From Micropterus salmoides (taxonomy: Eukaryota; Chordata; Actinopteri; Centrarchiformes; Centrarchidae), in the NCBI RefSeq assembly GCF_014851395.1, contig NW_024040152.1, forward strand, positions 17,275,308 to 17,339,307: 64,000 nt of DNA, given 5' to 3'. Below, in pieces: positions 11,297 to 22,516 of this stretch; position 1 is the stretch's first letter, and each line of letters starts with the position of its first letter. The notes beneath the pieces were generated by a model that was not told where the DNA came from, did not search any database, and saw only the letters and a program-made list of their open reading frames with translations. Position numbers and translations under genes: made by a program.

Positions 11297-13509
11297 CACT
11301 GTGCGTAATAGATACAGTTCATTTAAAGTGTGTGTGGAATGCAGTGAAGTCGCAGAGATGTACAACCCAGAACTCTGGCCTGAAGGTTCTGTTGTGCGGC
11401 GATACTATGAGCCACGTAAGGCGGGAGTGATGAGTATTGATGTACCCAGTTCAACACTTGGAGCAGTTGTGCCGATTGGGGCTATGGCAGCACTGTCCTC
11501 TTAAATTCTCCCATGCATGTAGTATCTTACAACTGTCGGGGGCTGCGTGTTGGAAGCAGCGCAGGGCACAGGGCAAAGCTGTGACATTTTATGTCTACAG
11601 GAAACATTTTTACCTAAACAAGATTTGGGAAAATTGAACTCATTTAAAGACAATTTCCACGGTGCTGGTGAATCTACAACTGACCTCTCTATGAGAATAG
11701 TGAGAGGAAGGATAGCAGGAAGTGTGGCTCTCCTTTGGCACAAAAAGTTGGACTCAGAGATAAAAGTCAAAAGGCTTGAAGTTGACTGGTGCATTGCAGT
11801 ACAGTTAAAGGTTAACAACAAAGAGTTTATTATCCTTTAACATATACACCATATGAGTGTCAGCAGAATAAGGATGAATACTTGAAAATACTTGACTTGC
11901 TTTTATAAATTCTTTTACTCATATAGTCATCATCAAGTGTATATGTGGTTGGTGATATGAATGTTGATCTTTCAGACAGAATTTCATTGTTTGCTAAACA
12001 TATGTTACAGTTTTGTGAAGACAATAACCTTATATTATCTAGCCAATTGTTGTTACCTGCAGATAGCTATTCTTACATAAGTGAAGCCTGGCACACATCA
12101 TGGCTTGATCATTGCTTTAGCACTGCAGATGCCCATGCTATTTTGCCTTTTGCTATGTTGCTTGATGTCGATAGTCTTCCTGAGATGACCAATGAGGGGT
12201 AAGAGTGCCTGCAAGGCTAAACTGGATTGGGCTAAGCTCACAAATGAAGATGTTATATTGTAGGAAAACAGATGTTCTTCTGAGTAGTGTATATTTACCA
12301 AAAAGCGCAATTATGTGTTCTAATGTAACTGTAATGACACTGCTCATCGTGAAGCTCTCTGTGCAATGTATGATTGTATTGTGGGAGCTGTGTATGAGGC
12401 AGATCATATTTTACTTAATCTGATAAGGCACATAACATCAAGCCAGGCTGGAATAAATTTGTAGCTGCACATAATGCGGAAGCCAAGGAGGCATTTAAAG
12501 CTTGGGTTCTGGCTGGTAGACCCAGACAGGGGCCTGTCCTGGACCTCAAAAAGATCACTAATGCTAGGTATAAATATGCAATTTGTTATATTTGCAAACA
12601 CGAGCAAGTCATGAGAGCAGACTCTTTGGCTGAAAAGCTCCTTTGTAATAATACCACTAACTTTTGGAAGGAGGTAAGAGCCCTAAACAAGGGTAATACT
12701 CTGTTACCATGCACTATAGAGGGAGTTGTGGAGGCAACACTACTCGGCTTTATTTAACTGCGTCAATAGTGATCCCTGTAAAGTGGGAAATATTGCCAAA
12801 AGGGACACAATGGGAATCACAACCTATGAAGTCCATCAAGCAATTTCTCAGTTATCTGATAATAAAGCTAGTGGCTCAGATCAAATCACAGCAGAGCACC
12901 TTAAATATGCAAGCCCAAAGGTTGCAGCCCTTCTTGCCTTTTGTTTTAATGGTTTTATAACCCATGGAATGTTACCAGACTTGATGTTAGCCGTTACTCT
13001 TGTGCCTGTCATTAAAGACAAGGCTGGCAAGGTTGGAAGCGTGGATAATTATAGGCCAATCGCACTAGCCAGTGTGTTATCTAAAGTTTTAGAAAGGATT
13101 TTATTAGATCATCTGAGTGAGTATATTGATACCACAGACAACCAGTTTGGCTTTAAGGCTAAGCATGGTACTGATTTATGTATCTATGCCTTGAACTCCT
13201 CTGTTCTAATTGGCTTTATAGATGCCTCTAAAGCTTTTGACCGAGTCAATCACTGGAAGTTGTTTCTGAAATTGAAACTAAGGGGCGTGCCTGACAGCAT
13301 GATAAGAATCCTGGCATACTGGTATGCCAACCAGAGTATGCAGGTCAGATGGGGTAATAGAGTCTCCACTTCGTTTGGTGTTGGTCATGGAGTACGACAA
13401 GGGGGGTTACTCTCACAGCCCTTTTCAACTTGTATATGAATGACTTGTCAGAACAACTAAGAGGCGGCAAAACTCGGCAAATTTTCTAATGGACCCCGAC
13501 TCTGACAAT
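11297..13509 (+). mobile_element. Degraded non-LTR retrotransposon (endonuclease and reverse transcriptase)
   Basis: Three open segments on the + strand belong to one element. 11547-11840 has CDILCLQETFLPKQDLGKL (endonuclease). 11945-12202 has VVGDMNVDLSDRIS and WLDHCF (late endonuclease motifs). 12726-13439 is a reverse transcriptase with NYRPIALASVLSKVLERILL, FIDASKAFDRVNH (palm aspartate) and GVRQGGLLS. The frame breaks just after GGLLS, before the second catalytic block. The tail carries an AATAAAGTTGAACTT segment near 13508. Frameshifts and an apparent gap between CIYAL and FIDAS show that it is dead. Class (I, Nimb or CR1-like) is not decided. Confidence 0.7.
12726..13439 (+). pseudogene. 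Reverse transcriptase fragment of the LINE
   Basis: About 237 residues open. The order is fingers (NKASGSDQITAEHL), the conserved NYRPIAL block, QFGFKAKHGTD, the palm motif with the first catalytic aspartate (IDASKAFD) and the GVRQGG turn. The YxDD-type second catalytic motif is not reached because of a frameshift. It is part of the 11.3-13.5 kb element and has no host role. Confidence 0.7.
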
Positions 13510-14732
13510 AAAGTTGAACTTAACTAGCAGCGCTGCCCTTATGTCACATCATATCATCATGTCAGAACTAGCTTTCCAGAGTTGATAAAAAGTTTTAATA
13601 AAAGTAATCATACCATTTAGGAAAGCAGGAGATGCATTTGTATGGGAATAATCTGGAAAATAAAGACCTGTATAGTTATTAAATGTGGAAGTAGATGATA
13701 AAAATAAATCCAGTCAAAGCTCTAAGGAAAAGCAGATGCAAAACAAACAATCCAAAGTGCCCAAAACTGATATAGGCCTACAGAAAATTTTTATTCTGTT
13801 GCCTTAATTGTGGATTTTTCAATATAATTTATTCTTTGCTCTTTGTTTCTAATGCAGGTTCTTTTTATTCTCTACTCTGTATAACAGTATTTACTTAAAC
13901 TTTAACTTACTTAAACTGTGTTTCACGATTTTTAAAAATTTATCTTTTACACCCATGCAGCATTTTTAGTATATCCATTAAGAAGCTACTCTTTTATGTG
14001 TTTATCTTAGTAGACTACATGTTTTCAAAAACAGGAGCTTTACACACAACCTTATCAGAGCTAATGATAATAATAGTACATTTTAGCATGCCAATTTAAG
14101 CAAACGCTGCTTGGCTAGTAAGTTTGGAAACCCACTAGCCACATTGGCTAGTGAGCAGAAAAGTTAATGTCAAGCCCTACTTGCAACCCAAGGGTTGAGT
14201 GTTGAACCCACCTCGTGATAACTTTTTTTTTTCTCTCTTCAACAAATGGATTCTGTAGCGAATGTTTCTCAGATCATGGCACGTGCTGCACGGTTTTTGT
14301 TTCGGTGTTTGATCCGCATCCATCAACCTGCGGATGCTTTTGCATTTCCCCAGTATCTCCAGGCAGAGGACATTTAGGGGAATCATGTTCTCTGATGGCT
14401 CTTTCAGAGGTGTGTCAAGCAGGCTACAGACTCTTTTAATGTCGTTCAGAATTTTTCAAAGTAAAAGCTCAGTTCAACTCAAACTACAGCATTACAATAA
14501 ACAAGCTTCTTGCACTTTTATTTTGTAGGCAAAACCACTAAAGAGGAAGTGATTATTTGATTAACTGTTTCTGCCACGACAAAGATTTATTTGTTTATAT
14601 TTTTTGCCGCTATCAAAGCAACATAATATGGCTGCGGGCCAGATATTATTGTTGGCTGGCAGTTTTGGAGGGTCCATAATCACAGAGAAAATGAATGTGT
14701 TTCCCTTGTTAATGTTTTTATAAACTTTATTA
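13510..14732. other. AT-rich intergenic sequence, nothing recognised
   Basis: Only short frames on both strands; no supported exon, domain or repeat boundary. Confidence 0.5.
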
Positions 14733-17036
14733 ACAGTTTTTTTGGATTGCTTAAGCACGATTTTCAAAACAGGGCCAGTGTTTTCAAAACACTACACACA
14801 ATTAGCACAACCACAGCACTACAGATCCTTTGCATAATCAAACACTCTTGTAAAAACTATACACTTCTGTTTAAAAACCACACTTTGTTACCATATGAAA
14901 CACACGTTTCACATTACTATACTCTGTTTGCACGAGTTGCACTCTGCTGTGATAAACCTAAAACACTTTTAGCACTTCTACTTCCCTAAGATTAGAGTAG
15001 GCTACCATCAACAAAGTACAAATATAATGTAAATTCACCAAACACTACACAAGACCAATGTTGCAGACTGAAGAAACTCATTTATTTCTCAACGTGCCCA
15101 AAATGTTGACATGGAGATTCATAATACTGCAACAAAATGTCACTTTACGTATTGTACTGTAAGTTTACTGTAAAAAAAAAACAAAAAAAAAACTAGACAT
15201 TGTCTCTTCGTCTAGCTGGATCTGGCCAGAGAATTTCATCAACATCGCAGGCAATGTTGTCATAGCAAGATACCTTGGAAAGAAACGTCTTGAATGACGA
15301 ATCCATCCTTGCATTTCTGCTACCTCCATCTGGTCACAGGCCTCCTCCATGGCTTGGATGAGGGGTACCTCAGCCTGGAGACGGAGATCATATCTACCTT
15401 CCACCGCCATGCCGAGAAAAACTCTTCTATAGGGTTGAGGAATGGAGAGTATGGTGGAAGATATAGGACGGTGAAATGTGGATGTTGCTGAAACCAGTTC
15501 TGAACCAGAGCAGAGCGGTGGAAAGACACATTGTCCCAGACAACAATGTATTGCATATGATCGATTTGATTTGCTGCTGTTATGTTGTGCAATTGGTCCA
15601 AGAATGTAAGTATGAGTGCTGTGTTGTAAGGGCCCATATGGGCATGGTGGTGGAGGACCCCATTCTGTGTAATGGCTGCACAGAGTGTTATATTACCCCC
15701 ACGTTGCTGGGACATTGACTATAGCCCTGTGGCCAATGATGTTTCTTCCCCTCCTTTTAGTTCTCGTCAGGTTGAACCCAGCCTCATCTACGTAAATGAA
15801 TTCATGCTGGATTTCCTCTCCATCCATTCATAAAACTCTCTGAAGAACAGTGTCAGGCAAAATTGTGTAGTTCAGTGTAGATCTAGTATACATATTACAG
15901 TAAAAGATTATGAGACAGTACGCAAGATCACACTGCTAAAGTGAATATATACCTCTGCTTAATCATGCCGCAGTCGTTTCACCTTTTCGGAATTGTGCTC
16001 GAAAGGCGCTTGATAAATTTGCTTCATTTGAATATGTTTTGGGTTTTTTTTAGGATGCGTGCCAGTGTTGATGTTGAGACCTGATGGATATCGTTGAAAC
16101 TGGCGTGGTTATTGACAGTGTTAGCTTGGAGCTGATTGAGTGATATAGCATTGTTGGCCAAAACCATGTTTACTATCTCCCCCTCTTGCTGTTCTGTGAA
16201 CATAGAAGGCCTTCCCCCTTGTCGTTCCTGACCCTCAATCCTATGTAGAAAAATAAAAACAGTATACAATAGTACAGTAATTTCACAGGAAAAGGTAACA
16301 GAAGTGCTGATAGTGCATAGAATGCAGTACTGTAAGCAGTTACTGAAACCGTGCAGATGTTTTTGATATGATATTTTTACAATACCTATTTTCCAGTCAA
16401 AATGTTCTCATCACACTTGCCACTGTGTATCGGCTTAGATTTGGCTGTACTCGCAGTCCAGCCTCCCTCAGCGTCAGGCCGTGGTTGACAACGTGGTCAA
16501 CCAGTGTTGCGCGGATCTCAAATTGTCAGATTCGGTCCTCTTTGAGCAACTTCTTGTCTTCCTCTTCCTCTGTTGATTCCCCTTCCTCCTCCTTGTTCTC
16601 CTCCTTGTTCTCCTCCTTGTTCTCCTCCTCGTCTTACTCTTTCTCTGACTCTTTCCATTGTGCTTGAAGACCGACGAACTCACCTGCTGCTTTTTATAGT
16701 GCTTATACACCTGATTGGTGTGTCTACAATTAAGCAAACAAGTGTTTGCACACCTGATGACTGTGTTGAACCAATTGGTTGGACGGTGCAGTAATTTGAC
16801 AGTCAGTGCTTTGGTATTGCAAGGAAGTGACTTCATGATAGATTTTTGTGTATAATGTATGTTAAGTGTGTTTAGTGTTTTGCAAATCACTGTGTGTAGA
16901 GTTTTGCAACAAGTGTGAGGTTGACAATGTGCTTATAGTTGTGCAAATATGGGCTGATGTTTTGCTTCTTGAGTGTAAGGTTTTGCTAATAGTGTACTAC
17001 TTTTAATTTTAGTGTGTAAGCAATCCAAAAAACTGT
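14733..17036 (-). mobile_element. IS630/Tc1-type DNA transposon with degraded, apparently split transposase
   Basis: The two ends are inverted copies of ACAGTTTTTTGGATTGCTTA (14733 onward and complement ending at 17036; the left copy has one extra T). The transposase is on the minus strand. The flanks are TA on the left and AA on the right, so the target duplication is imperfect. Many GTTTTGCA/TGCAAAAC-like subterminal motifs occur near both ends. A 12-base imperfect tandem (TCCTCCTTGTTC) lies at about 16585-16632. Confidence 0.7.
15165..16520 (-). pseudogene. IS630/Tc1-type transposase relic
   Basis: The N-terminal helix-turn-helix part is at about 16520-16390 (LTLREAGLRVQPNLSRYTVA, then a stop) and continues behind a possible intron at 16269-16024 (GGRPSMFTEQQEGEIVNMVL). 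The catalytic part is at 15715-15320. It has YIVVWDNVSFHRS (second aspartate) and LPPYSPFLNPIEEFFSAWRW (final acidic residue), the DDE order of the family. The first catalytic block is not resolved. Stops and frame changes show that it is non-functional. Confidence 0.7.
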
Positions 17037-17434
17037 AATATGTGGTTTATAATGGACTGTGGTGCAGAAACAGTGACAGTGTTTCACACTCTTGGCTTAC
17101 ATTTTCCATGTTGTCTGTCAGAGACCAAGTCACAATAACATATGGTTTTACTGAATAATTAAGTAAATATAATTTCTTAATAAATATACTAAAGAAACCT
17201 CACTTCTTGAGTGGCCATTCTCTGCTGTCTCAGACACCTTTTGTGCTGTGTCAGCCACTGTAGCTGTCCTACGGTCTTTGAAAGGGCAGGCGACAGTGGT
17301 AGACTGGACAGATGGTTGCAATTCACAACCCTCACCACTAGATGGCACTAAATCTTAGACACTGAACCTAAGGACTAGAACTATGGGCTAAGTTACAACC
17401 CATGCCATTTTTCTTTGTATACATTTAAATGTTA

Positions 17435-18177
17435 CACTATATTGCCAAAGGTTTTGGGTTGCCTGCCTTTACATGCACATGAAGGTTAATGACATCCCAT
17501 TCTTAATCCGTAAGGTTTAATGTGTAGTTGGCCCACCCTTCGCAGCTATAACAGCTTCAACTCTTCTGGGAAGGCATTAGCAGTGTGTTTCTGGGAAGTT
17601 TTGACCATTCTTCTAGAAGCACATTTGTGAGGTCAGGCACAGATGTTGGACAAGAAGGCCTGATTTGCAGTCTCTAATTCATCCCAAAGGGTGTTCTATT
17701 GGTTTGGGGTCAGGACTCTGTGCAGGCCAGTCAAGTTCTCCACACCACTCCTATCCATGTCTTTATGAACCTTGCTTTGTGTACTGGTGTGCAGTCATGT
17801 TGGAACAGGAAGGGGCCATCCTCAAACTGTTTCCACAAAGTTGGGAGCATGAAATCGTCCAAAATGTCTTGGTATGCTGAAGCATTAACAGTTCCTTTCA
17901 CTGGAACTAAGTGGCCAAGCCCAACCCCTGAAAAACAACCCCCACACCATAACCAATGGCTTCCACTTTGTAATATATATATATATAATACCACTAACAT
18001 TTAATCATGGAATACTTAGTAGTGAGGAAATTTCATAAATTAAATTATTGCACAGGTGGCAACCTATCACAGTACCACGTTTGAATTCACTGAGCTCCTG
18101 AGAACGACCCTTTCTTTCACAAATGTTTGTAGAAGCAGTCTGCATGCCTAGGTGCTTGATTGTATACACCTGTGGCT
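17435..18177 (-). mobile_element. Tc1/mariner relic, right end lost
   Basis: The left end is a terminal repeat, CACTATATTGCCAAAGGTTT, flanked by TA. The minus-strand frame 18000-17731 encodes a transposase fragment with FLFQHDCTPVHKARF (second catalytic aspartate region). An AT dinucleotide tract near 17972 interrupts it. Sequence up to about 18177 (TTTGTAGAAGCAGTCTGCAT) is typical of the 5' side of this Tc1 family. The matching right terminal repeat is missing. Confidence 0.65.
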
Positions 18178-19550
18178 AGGGCTGTGAGATATGATCTCAT
18201 ATCACGATATAGGTCATTTCATATCCCAATAACGATATACTGTATCCTGATTTACAGCATGTTTTTGTAAATTCAATGCATCATAAAGGTGGGGTTAGCT
18301 ATTCTGGAGAAATCCAACACCAGGACAAATATCACAATAAAGAGTTAACAACAACATAGCAATTAATGTAACTAATGTTAGCTAGGTTGTGGGTTAGGAA
18401 GCTGTTGCTATTTGTTGCTGCAAAGCTAACATGAGAGGACAAGACGGTCCCAGAGCAGCACAGCAGCTCCAGACAGCGATACAACTCTCCTGCTGCTATA
18501 GCTAACATCACAACAACAACATATCTTGGTGAACTAGAAAGTAAGTTGAATGCCTGTGAGCAAGCCATTAAATGTTACCTGACACATACATCAAGGCTGA
18601 AACTGCTGGAATAATGTTGCGTGGCTCGTCCATACAACAGACTTCTCTCTTTGGTTTAAACTCATTTTTGCTTGCATGGTCTGATTCCTCCTGTTCAGTA
18701 TTATCCACTTATGAGTAAACTTTCATTCACATTTGTTTGTTCTTAATGCAAATTTCTTCCCTGCAACACCAGCAAGTGTGGAAGAACGGACCACAGTGAA
18801 GTTAGCTTTAAGGTGAATTTTAGATTAGTGTTGAGTGTGCGAGTCTGCAACACAACAAAATAAATGATAGACGTTTTTTTGGGGGGGGAGGGGGGGGGGC
18901 GCGATCGTAGTTTTGTTAGGGTGAAATCTGTTTTAAAATGCGCTACTTTGGCTCTGATCCAGCTGCCTCTCTCTATCACTAGGGGTAGTCTTGCTTAATG
19001 TCCCGCCCACGGCACTGTGTGATTGGTTACAAGTCGCGAATAATAACCTATCAACACTCACGAGACATTTTCTCCAGTGATCAGCGGAGCTGTGAGTCAG
19101 AGGGAAGGTAGCCATTACTAAAGCTACAATAAACTTCACAATCTGATGATCTGTTTCTATGATGACAAGCAGACCAGTGTCCCTGTTACACCAGTCACCA
19201 TGCCGGAACACACAGCTACGTTTCACTTAATGACACTCTTGAAAGTGGCAGCTTTTAAATCAGTCTGTCTCCCCTTACCCACTCGTTGCACTTCAGAGGT
19301 AAACACAGCATGCATCTGTCTTTTCTGCATTTATACTGCAGCTCTGCATTGCGAAAACGGTTCATATTTATTATCTTAATAATAAACAGAAATATGGCTC
19401 TACATCTTCATGTACCACAGTCTATGATAAAACGTCAAACACATGTAGCCTTGCTCATGCAGCAAAAGTAGGTAGAGGAATGGTAGAAGAACTTTTGTGA
19501 TATCACTGAATGGAAATATGATGCAGCGTTTGTGATAATTGTCTTTTCAG
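18178..19550. other. Repeat-like sequence, then beta-gene intron homology
   Basis: 18178-18290 has a GATATGATCTCATATCACGA block typical of a dispersed teleost repeat. A G-run is at 18881-18898. From about 19435 to 19550 the sequence matches the end of the beta-gene intron before the membrane exon at 39240-39328 (shared CAGCAAAAGTAGGTAGAGGA), so the class II array begins about here. No exon for a beta-1 or beta-2 domain was found. Confidence 0.5.
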
Positions 19551-19900
19551 AGCCCATGCCTGAATCCAGGATGAATAAAATCGCTGTTGGGACGGCAGGG
19601 CTGCTGTTGTGTCTGGTCTTTGTAGTTGCTGGGCGGATTTACTACAAGATAAAATCTACTGGTGAGAGATTAATTCTAATTAATAAGTTTTACTTCTAAT
19701 GATAGCAGCTCAGACCTCAGTGTCACACTTTGTGTGTTTTCTGATTGCAGTGCGGGTTTTGGTGCCAACCACTGAGGTAAGTATTTACATTTAACATCAT
19801 CTTTCTGTCAGTTTGTCCGACACATTTATGGCACAGTGTCATTAATCTGACTCAATAATCTATCTTCCTACAGGGTTTATGTCCAGAGCACACACTTTAA
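19551..19900 (+). pseudogene. Orphan 3' end of an MHC class II beta gene
   Basis: Three 3' exons are intact. 19551-19661 encodes the connecting peptide and membrane segment (EPMPESRMNKIAVGTAGLLL then CLVFVVAGRIYYKIKSTG). 19751-19776 encodes cytoplasmic VRVLVPTTE. 19874-19900 encodes GLCPEHTL and a stop. All acceptors and donors are canonical and phases agree. An AATAAA follows at 19986-19991. No signal peptide, beta-1 or beta-2 exon lies upstream, so this is the left stump of the tandem array. An arginine (GRI) interrupts the hydrophobic segment where other copies have leucine. Confidence 0.8.
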
Positions 19901-21399
19901 ATAGGAAAAGCCTGTTGGGAATCATTCAGAATACTATACTGACCAAATCCAATAGATCAATCGTTTATATGTGCCAATTTCTTTCAATAAATGACTCATT
20001 CTTTTCTTTTTCTGCAACATAAATGTTTTAAACTATATATGTTCATCATATGGCTACAATAGATGAGTCTAACAGCTCAAAGTAGTGTAGAACGATAAAT
20101 ACCAGATCTCAGTAACAGCTTAGAGCACTGTGGTTTCCTTTTGTAGGCTACTTCTCTACAATGTTGTGGCCTAAGTTGATATTTGTTCTTCTCTATTAAA
20201 CTTTTTTCAATAAGACCTCAGAAGCGTATCTTTGACTTTCCAGCCATAGTTCTTTGCCTCTGTCTCACTCCTTGTCAGGATGATGACAGCAGGCTCATAG
20301 GAAGATGCTGTAGCTCAGGCATCAGACTAGCAGTTATTGGTGAGATCATTAGATTTCAGATTTAGGCCAGTTACAGGGTACCCCCAGGATTCTCAAAGTT
20401 AAATTTAAGACTTTTTAAGACCTATTTAATACCAACTTCATTGCCATTTAATGGAAAATCTGTGTTAATTTTAAGCCCGAGAAAATTATTCACGAAGTTA
20501 CATGAATTTAATAATTATATATATATATATATATATATAAATATAAAAAAAGTTTTATTAAATTCATGTAATATATATAAACACACTATAACTTGGTGTG
20601 TTTGTACTGTGATAAGATAAAATGAATCAAGGACGTCACTTTGTGTTGAAAAGTGGTGGGCACATAAGGGTTCAGATTAGGGGTATGACGATACATTTGG
20701 CACACATGCACAATTCCCAATATTGGGTTCATGGGAACAAGTCAAGAAGATATTTTAACACTATTTGATGAAATATTCAGTACTGAAAGATATTTAAATG
20801 GGGGTCCCCTAGAAAATTTTGAGCACTAAACACTTAATTTCCTGCATTCTGGAGACATTTTCTGCACCAAATTGTCTTTATTTAAATAAAGTGATTCAGA
20901 TTTTTTTAGCTTAAACTTTTTTGACCAATGCACATTTGTTTTTTTTATCTTTAAATTGCATGTTTTGTTATTGTGCAAATAAATCTTTCTCAAAGTATTT
21001 TCATTCGTTTTTTTAACATATCTTGTTGCAAGCCATTTTTCAGAAAAGTGATGGAGACATGTCCCCAGTATCCAGTGTAAATGACACCTATGAAATGAAT
21101 ACAATATTTGTGCACTAAGAACTCTTAAGGGGTGAAATCAAAAATTCAAACATTGTGTGGTATGACTTGTTGCAATTAGTTGCACCTTGGTTAGATAAGG
21201 TAATGTAATATAATATGCCAATTGCTTCAGTCATTATTCATCCTGTTCTGTTTTTCTAAAGCATCTAAAGGCTGCTTGAAATATAGTATTATATAGTATT
21301 GGCTTGAAAGCAGCGGGGAGAAGGAGTTTGGCTCCGGTTTGTTTTTCCCTCGTTCCCGTGGTCGGTGCATCTGGCTGATGCAAGTTTAATGTGCGTTAA
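19901..21399. other. Class II 3' flank and repeats
   Basis: The sequence to about 20180 is 3' flank homologous to 27735-27990 and 39700-39920 (shared GGCTACAATAGATGAGTCTA), as expected of tandem copies. An AT tract is at 20515-20540. The rest (20380-21399) is AT-rich with dispersed-repeat character and has no supported gene. Confidence 0.5.
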
Positions 21400-21880
21400 C
21401 TGCAATTTATACTTCTGCGTCAAATCGACTGTGTAGGTGACGGCGTAGGCTATGGGGCTACGCAGAGGAACGCACCTCCAAGGTGCGTTCAGGCCGATTT
21501 ATACTCCTGCATAGGGTCTACTACTAGGGTAGCCATGCATTTATACTTGTGCGTAGGTGTGTCCATCATTCTGCAATTACACCCCCAAACGCTAGTCGGC
21601 AGTTGAAGTACACAGTGAATCAATATATTTGACCGTCGCAACCTGAGCGAAATGACTGGTTTTGCAATCAGAATGTGATCCATTCGGTCGGTATCAGCTG
21701 CACGTATACAATTTTACCCCCATTTACGTTAGCGGAGCGCTAAACCAGAAGGTAGCCTGCTCGGCCGACTGGCGTTTGGGGGTGTAATTGCAGAATGACG
21801 GACACACCTACGCACAAGTATAAAGGACCATTTATACTCCTGTGTAGGGTCTACGTGTGTACCTTTGCCGTAGGCACAGA
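21400..21880. repeat. MITE-like inverted repeat
   Basis: 21541-21595 (TTATACTTGTGCGTAGGTGT ... CACCCCCAAACGC) is matched in inverse at 21771-21826 (GCGTTTGGGGGTGTAATTGC ...). Outside the arms, TTTATACTCCTG units occur near 21498 and 21831. This is the pattern of a short non-autonomous element with inverted arms. No coding capacity is visible. Confidence 0.6.
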
Positions 21881-22081
21881 CCCGTCCTCATCTCATACAC
21901 ACCTGTCTCTCCGTTGCTGTTGTATTATTCACTGACCAGGAACCTTCAGCGAGTCTTCCAGCTCCGCTGTTCCATTAGCATTCGCCACATGCCAATCAGC
22001 TTGTTGTGCCAATGTGTTTTATGCTAATTAGAAAATGTTAGCATGCTCAAGTGCTAAGCTAAATGGTCTGTACATGTATAA

Positions 22082-22291
22082 CTCCTTTCTAGTCTTCAAA
22101 GCACTCAAAGTACTTTTGCACTAGATCACATTCACACACTTATGGTAGAGGGTAATGTATTCACACAGCCATCAGGAAAAATGTGGAGTTCAGAATCTTG
22201 CCCAAGGACACAACATGCAGACTGGAGGATGGAACCACAGTCTTCCGATTACTGGGAAACCCGCTCTATCTCCTGAGCCACAGCCGCCTCT
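22082..22291 (-). repeat. tRNA-derived SINE (unit A copy)
   Basis: On the minus strand the head reads GGCTGTGGCTCAGGAGATAG and AGCGGG (A-box type), then GGTTCCATCC (B-box type), followed by a non-tRNA body ending in the CTTTGAAGACTAGAAAGGAG region. Copies at 34022-34293 and 43900-44026 have the same orientation. It lies just upstream of the alpha relic, as does the unit B copy, so it predates the A/B duplication. Confidence 0.65.
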
Positions 22292-22326
22292 ATTAGCATC
22301 ATGAGCAAACCTGATATCTCCCTTTG

Positions 22327-22516
22327 GCACAACTGATTGAGTTTGATGGTGAGGAGATTTTATAAGTGGATTTCCCAAAAGAGGAGATTGTTTACACGGC
22401 CCCCAGATTTCTGGTGGATCAGAATATACTTAGAGATGCTCTGATGAACAAAAACCTTTGTTTAACACTTGCTGCAATCATTGAAGAGGAAGAGAAAAAT
22501 CCACCAGAAGAAAAAG
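22327..22516 (+). pseudogene. MHC class II alpha relic of unit A (alpha-1 only)
   Basis: The 3' two thirds of an alpha-1 exon remains (GEEIL-stop-VDFPKEEIVYT, then RFLVDQNILRDALMNKNLCL) with its donor GGTAAG. Compared with the unit B exon, sequence from the promoter through exon 1, intron 1 and the first half of exon 2 is deleted. A 9-base gap follows at GCACAACTGAT. The tyrosine codon TAC of unit B is TAA here. Alpha-2 and membrane exons are absent downstream; the sequence passes from intron 2 into material matching the 3' flank of the unit B gene. Confidence 0.85.

Noticed and set aside
16573..16794. Serine/proline-rich frame over a 12-base tandem repeat
   Set aside because: The tandem (TCCTCCTTGTTC) is only about four imperfect copies without spacers, so not a CRISPR array, and the frame is low complexity inside a transposon.
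22082..22291. tRNA-like A and B boxes on the minus strand
   Set aside because: The sequence does not fold as a complete tRNA and recurs with a fixed non-tRNA body, so it is a SINE rather than a tRNA gene.
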